NCBI RefSeq assembly: GCF_902859805.1
Contig: NZ_CADIKC010000004.1
Span: 186,001 to 250,000 of the forward strand
Direction: 5' to 3'
DNA: 64,000 nt
DNA from: Paraburkholderia sediminicola
GTDB taxonomy: Bacteria > Pseudomonadota > Gammaproteobacteria > Burkholderiales > Burkholderiaceae
The position numbers were made by a program, and so were the translations under genes. The notes beneath the pieces are model-generated. The model made no database searches, had not been told where the DNA came from, and saw only the letters and a program-made list of their open reading frames with translations. Below, in pieces: positions 61,718-64,000 of the stretch; positions within the stretch are counted from its first letter, which is position 1, and each line of letters begins with the position of its first letter.

Positions 61718-63310
61718 TCAAGCTGTCGCTTCAGTTTCCACTTCGCTCACCACTTCATCCACATCACTGCTGCGGATCAAATGATCGAAAGCGGAGAGCG
61801 ATGCCTTCGCGCCCTCGCCCACTGCAATCACGATCTGCTTGAACGGAACCGTGGTCACGTCGCCGGCAGCAAACACGCCCGGCACCGACGTTGCGCCGCG
61901 TGCATCGACGACGATCTCGCCGTGTTTCGACAATTCCACCGTGCCCTTCAGCCATTCGGTATTCGGCACGAGACCGATCTGCACGAACACGCCTTCGAGT
62001 TCGATGTTCTTCGTTTCGCCTGAACGCAGGTCCTTGTAGACCAGACCGTTGACCTTCTTGCCGTCGCCGGTGATTTCCGTAGTCTGTGCCTGCGTGACGA
62101 TCGTCACGTTGGCAAGGCTGCGCAGCTTGCGTTGCAGCACTTCATCGGCACGCAATTGCGCGCCGAATTCGAACAACGTCACTTCACGCACGATACCCGC
62201 GAGATCAATCGCCGCTTCGACGCCGGAATTACCGCCGCCGATCACCGCAACGCGCTTGCCCTTGAACAGCGGACCATCGCAGTGCGGGCAGTACGCCACG
62301 CCGTGGTTGCGGTATTCGCGCTCGCCCGGCACGTTGATTTCGCGCCAACGGGCACCCGTCGCCAGAATGATCGTCTTCGCCTTCAGCACCGCGCCGTTCG
62401 CCAGACGCACTTCGTTGATGCGGCCCGGAATCAGCGCTTCAGCGCGCTGCACGTCCATGATGTCGACTTCGTAACTCTTCACGTGCTGTTCGAGCGCCGT
62501 GGCGAACTTCGGTCCTTCGGTTTCCGTTACGGAGACGAAGTTCTCGATCGCCAGCGTATCGAGCACCTGGCCGCCGAAGCGTTCCGCCACCACACCCGTC
62601 GCAATACCCTTGCGCGCCGAGTAGATCGCCGCAGCCGCGCCTGCCGGGCCACCGCCCACGATCAGCGTATCGAACACCGGCTTCTTTTCCAGTTCCTTCG
62701 CCGCACGCGCACCCGCATTGGTGTCGAGCTTCGCGAGGATTTCCTTCACACCGCTGCGGCCCTGGCCGAACACTTCGCCGTTCATGAACATCGTCGGTAC
62801 CGCCATGATCTGGCGCGCTTCGACTTCGTTCTGGAACAATGCGCCGTCGATCGCCACGTGGCGGATGCGCGGGTTGATCAGCGCCATCACGTTCAGTGCC
62901 TGGACGACTTCCGGGCAGTTCTGGCATGACAGCGAAAAATACGTTTCGAATTGATAGTCGCCGTCGAGGCTGCGGATCTGTTCGATCACTGCGTCTTCGA
63001 GTTTGACCGGATGACCGCCGACCTGCAAAAGCGCGAGGACGAGCGATGTGAATTCATGCCCCATCGGAATGCCAGCGAAACGGATACCGGTTTCCTTGCC
63101 CGGCTCGCCGATCGAAAACGACGGCTTGCGTTCGCTGTCGCCACGACGTTCGATCACGGTGACGCGTTCCGACAACGTCGCGATATCGCTCAGCAATGCC
63201 AGCAGCTCTTGCGATTTCGCGCTGTCGTCGAGCGAGGCGACGATCTCGATAGGCCTGCTAACCTTTTCGAGGTAGGATTTCAACTGAGTCTTGAGATTGG
63301 CGTCCAGCAT
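61718..63310 (-). CDS. ahpF: alkyl hydroperoxide reductase subunit F
   Basis: NADH:peroxiredoxin reductase that recharges AhpC. The 530-residue product has an N-terminal thioredoxin-like domain with its redox pair SCQNCPEV (about residue 129). Then come FAD-binding GGGPAGAAAAIYSARKG (about 219), the second redox pair YCPHCDG (about 345), and the NADH fold VAVIGGGNSGVEAAIDLAG. It ends with the FAD segment GVFAAGDVTTVPFKQIVIAVGEGAKASLSAFDHL. ATG 63310 fits the family start; the frame extends to 63424. It lies 150 bases after ahpC on the same strand. Confidence 0.96.
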   Translation of the reverse strand: MLDANLKTQLKSYLEKVSRPIEIVASLDDSAKSQELLALLSDIATLSERVTVIERRGDSERKPSFSIGEPGKETGIRFAGIPMGHEFTSLVLALLQVGGHPVKLEDAVIEQIRSLDGDYQFETYFSLSCQNCPEVVQALNVMALINPRIRHVAIDGALFQNEVEARQIMAVPTMFMNGEVFGQGRSGVKEILAKLDTNAGARAAKELEKKPVFDTLIVGGGPAGAAAAIYSARKGIATGVVAERFGGQVLDTLAIENFVSVTETEGPKFATALEQHVKSYEVDIMDVQRAEALIPGRINEVRLANGAVLKAKTIILATGARWREINVPGEREYRNHGVAYCPHCDGPLFKGKRVAVIGGGNSGVEAAIDLAGIVREVTLFEFGAQLRADEVLQRKLRSLANVTIVTQAQTTEITGDGKKVNGLVYKDLRSGETKNIELEGVFVQIGLVPNTEWLKGTVELSKHGEIVVDARGATSVPGVFAAGDVTTVPFKQIVIAVGEGAKASLSAFDHLIRSSDVDEVVSEVETEATA

Positions 63311-63460
63311 GGCTATTCGATTCCGTGACGAGGGGTGTTGGATCCCGGGCGCCGCGCGCATCCGGATGGGAGGCGCGCAGTCCGGGCACGCGCGAACCGC
63401 TGTATCAAGCGGTCCGCACGGCAATGCGCCGTGAGGCGCGTACTGCGTGAGGCTTAGACC

Positions 63461-64000
63461 TTAGATCTTGCCGATCAGGTCGAGCGACGGGGTCAGCGTT
63501 TCTGCGCCCGGCGTCCACTTGGCGGGGCAAACTTCACCCGGGTGAGCCGCGATGTATTGCGCTGCTTGCACCTTGCGCAGCAACTCGCCAGCGTCACGGC
63601 CAATGCCGTTGTCGTGAATTTCGGCCAGCTTGATCTCGCCTTCCGGGTTGATCACGAACGTGCCACGCAGTGCCAGGCCTTCTTCTTCGATCAGCACGTC
63701 GAAGTTGCGTGAAATTGCCAGGGTCGGGTCAGCGATCATCGGGTACTTGATCTTCTGGATCGTGTCCGACGTGTCGTGCCATGCCTTGTGCGTGAAGTGC
63801 GTATCGGTCGAAACGCTGTAGATTTCGACGCCGAGCTTCTTGAATTCGGCGTAACGATCTGCCAGGTCGCCCAGTTCGGTCGGGCAAACAAACGTGAAGT
63901 CAGCCGGGTAGAAAACGAAAACCGACCACTTGCCCTTCAGGCTCTCTTCAGTGACGGTCTGGAAGTCGCCATTGTGATAAGCCTGCGCCTTGAACGGTTT
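63461..64000 (-). CDS. ahpC: alkyl hydroperoxide reductase subunit C (start beyond window)
   Basis: A 2-Cys peroxiredoxin that reduces peroxides. The minus-strand frame enters at the right edge as KPFKAQAYHNGDFQTVTEES and contains the peroxidatic Cys in FTFVCPTELGDLADRY and the resolving Cys in HPGEVCPAKW. 180 codons including the stop are visible, so about eight N-terminal residues are missing compared with the usual 187. It precedes ahpF, its reductase. Confidence 0.95.
   Translation of the reverse strand, partial: KPFKAQAYHNGDFQTVTEESLKGKWSVFVFYPADFTFVCPTELGDLADRYAEFKKLGVEIYSVSTDTHFTHKAWHDTSDTIQKIKYPMIADPTLAISRNFDVLIEEEGLALRGTFVINPEGEIKLAEIHDNGIGRDAGELLRKVQAAQYIAAHPGEVCPAKWTPGAETLTPSLDLIGKI

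Noticed and set aside
63311..63460. Terminator between ahpC and ahpF
   Set aside because: A 6-bp hairpin (63417-63433) is visible but lacks a T-run; it may only modulate the ratio of the two messages.

Overview
The window reads as chromosomal DNA of a GC-rich, free-living, plant- or soil-associated beta-proteobacterium of the Burkholderia sensu lato group, most probably Paraburkholderia. This is inferred from gene content and style: a Burkholderia-type porin, a DUF4148 protein, a dense set of LysR regulators, an acdS/acdR pair (ACC deaminase, a plant-association trait), AlkB, KatE and AhpCF. I cannot name the species from the sequence alone. No rRNA, tRNA, CRISPR array, prophage or intact insertion sequence was seen.

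Layout. 1-4.0 kb: the 5' part of a glycosyltransferase-like gene (runs off the left edge), a VpsR-type sigma-54 activator and an epoxide hydrolase. 4.0-8.2 kb: a general porin with a structured AT-rich upstream region, a DUF4148 protein and an EamA exporter. 8.2-12.5 kb: a secreted multidomain glycosidase-like lipoprotein followed by a periplasmic trehalase. 12.5-20.2 kb: Old Yellow Enzyme and DJ-1/PfpI genes, beta-carbonic anhydrase, a lipocalin-like protein, a DUF1488 protein, a DHA2 drug exporter, and a secreted alpha/beta hydrolase with its AraC/GyrI regulator. 20.2-23.5 kb: a polyamine module with a LysR regulator divergent from agmatinase, then a PotF-like binding protein.

23.5-32.5 kb is the centrepiece: two divergent cobalamin (corrin ring) operons. 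The plus arm (cobG, cobH, cobI, cbiG-cobJ fusion) is preceded by a clear cobalamin riboswitch. The minus arm (cobL, cbiD, cobK, cobM) has stop/start overlaps and no visible riboswitch. Together they cover ring contraction and methylation, but mix oxygen-dependent (CobG, CobK) with 'anaerobic-type' (CbiD, CbiG) components and have no CobF.

32.5-46 kb: a formamidase-like hydrolase, an SbcC/SbcD-like (YhaN/YhaO-like) pair, DUF445 and AI-2E-family membrane proteins, then a catabolic-looking group (FAD monooxygenase, DUF2783, ketopantoate reductase-like, class II aldolase, aromatic aminotransferase) next to a divergent LysR. 46-50.5 kb: LysR, LuxR and LysR regulators and an MFS exporter. 50.6-56 kb: oxidative-stress functions, namely large-subunit catalase, a MipA outer-membrane protein and extracytoplasmic single-cysteine MsrA and MsrB. 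55.7-57.4 kb: acdR/acdS. 57.4-61.4 kb: a paired-hairpin intergenic element that may be dispersed, a compositionally odd LysR gene, pirin, DoxX and alkane hydroxylase. 61.7-64 kb: ahpF and ahpC (cut by the right edge).

Many genes are ordinary. The points I rate most worth following are the hybrid corrin pathway with its one-sided riboswitch and possible CPxC leader ORF, the GCCGAT hexamer array inside cobG, the fused C-terminal domain on the AI-2E-family protein, the glycosidase-like lipoprotein beside trehalase, the single-Cys extracytoplasmic Msr pair, and the paired-hairpin element at 57.7 kb.
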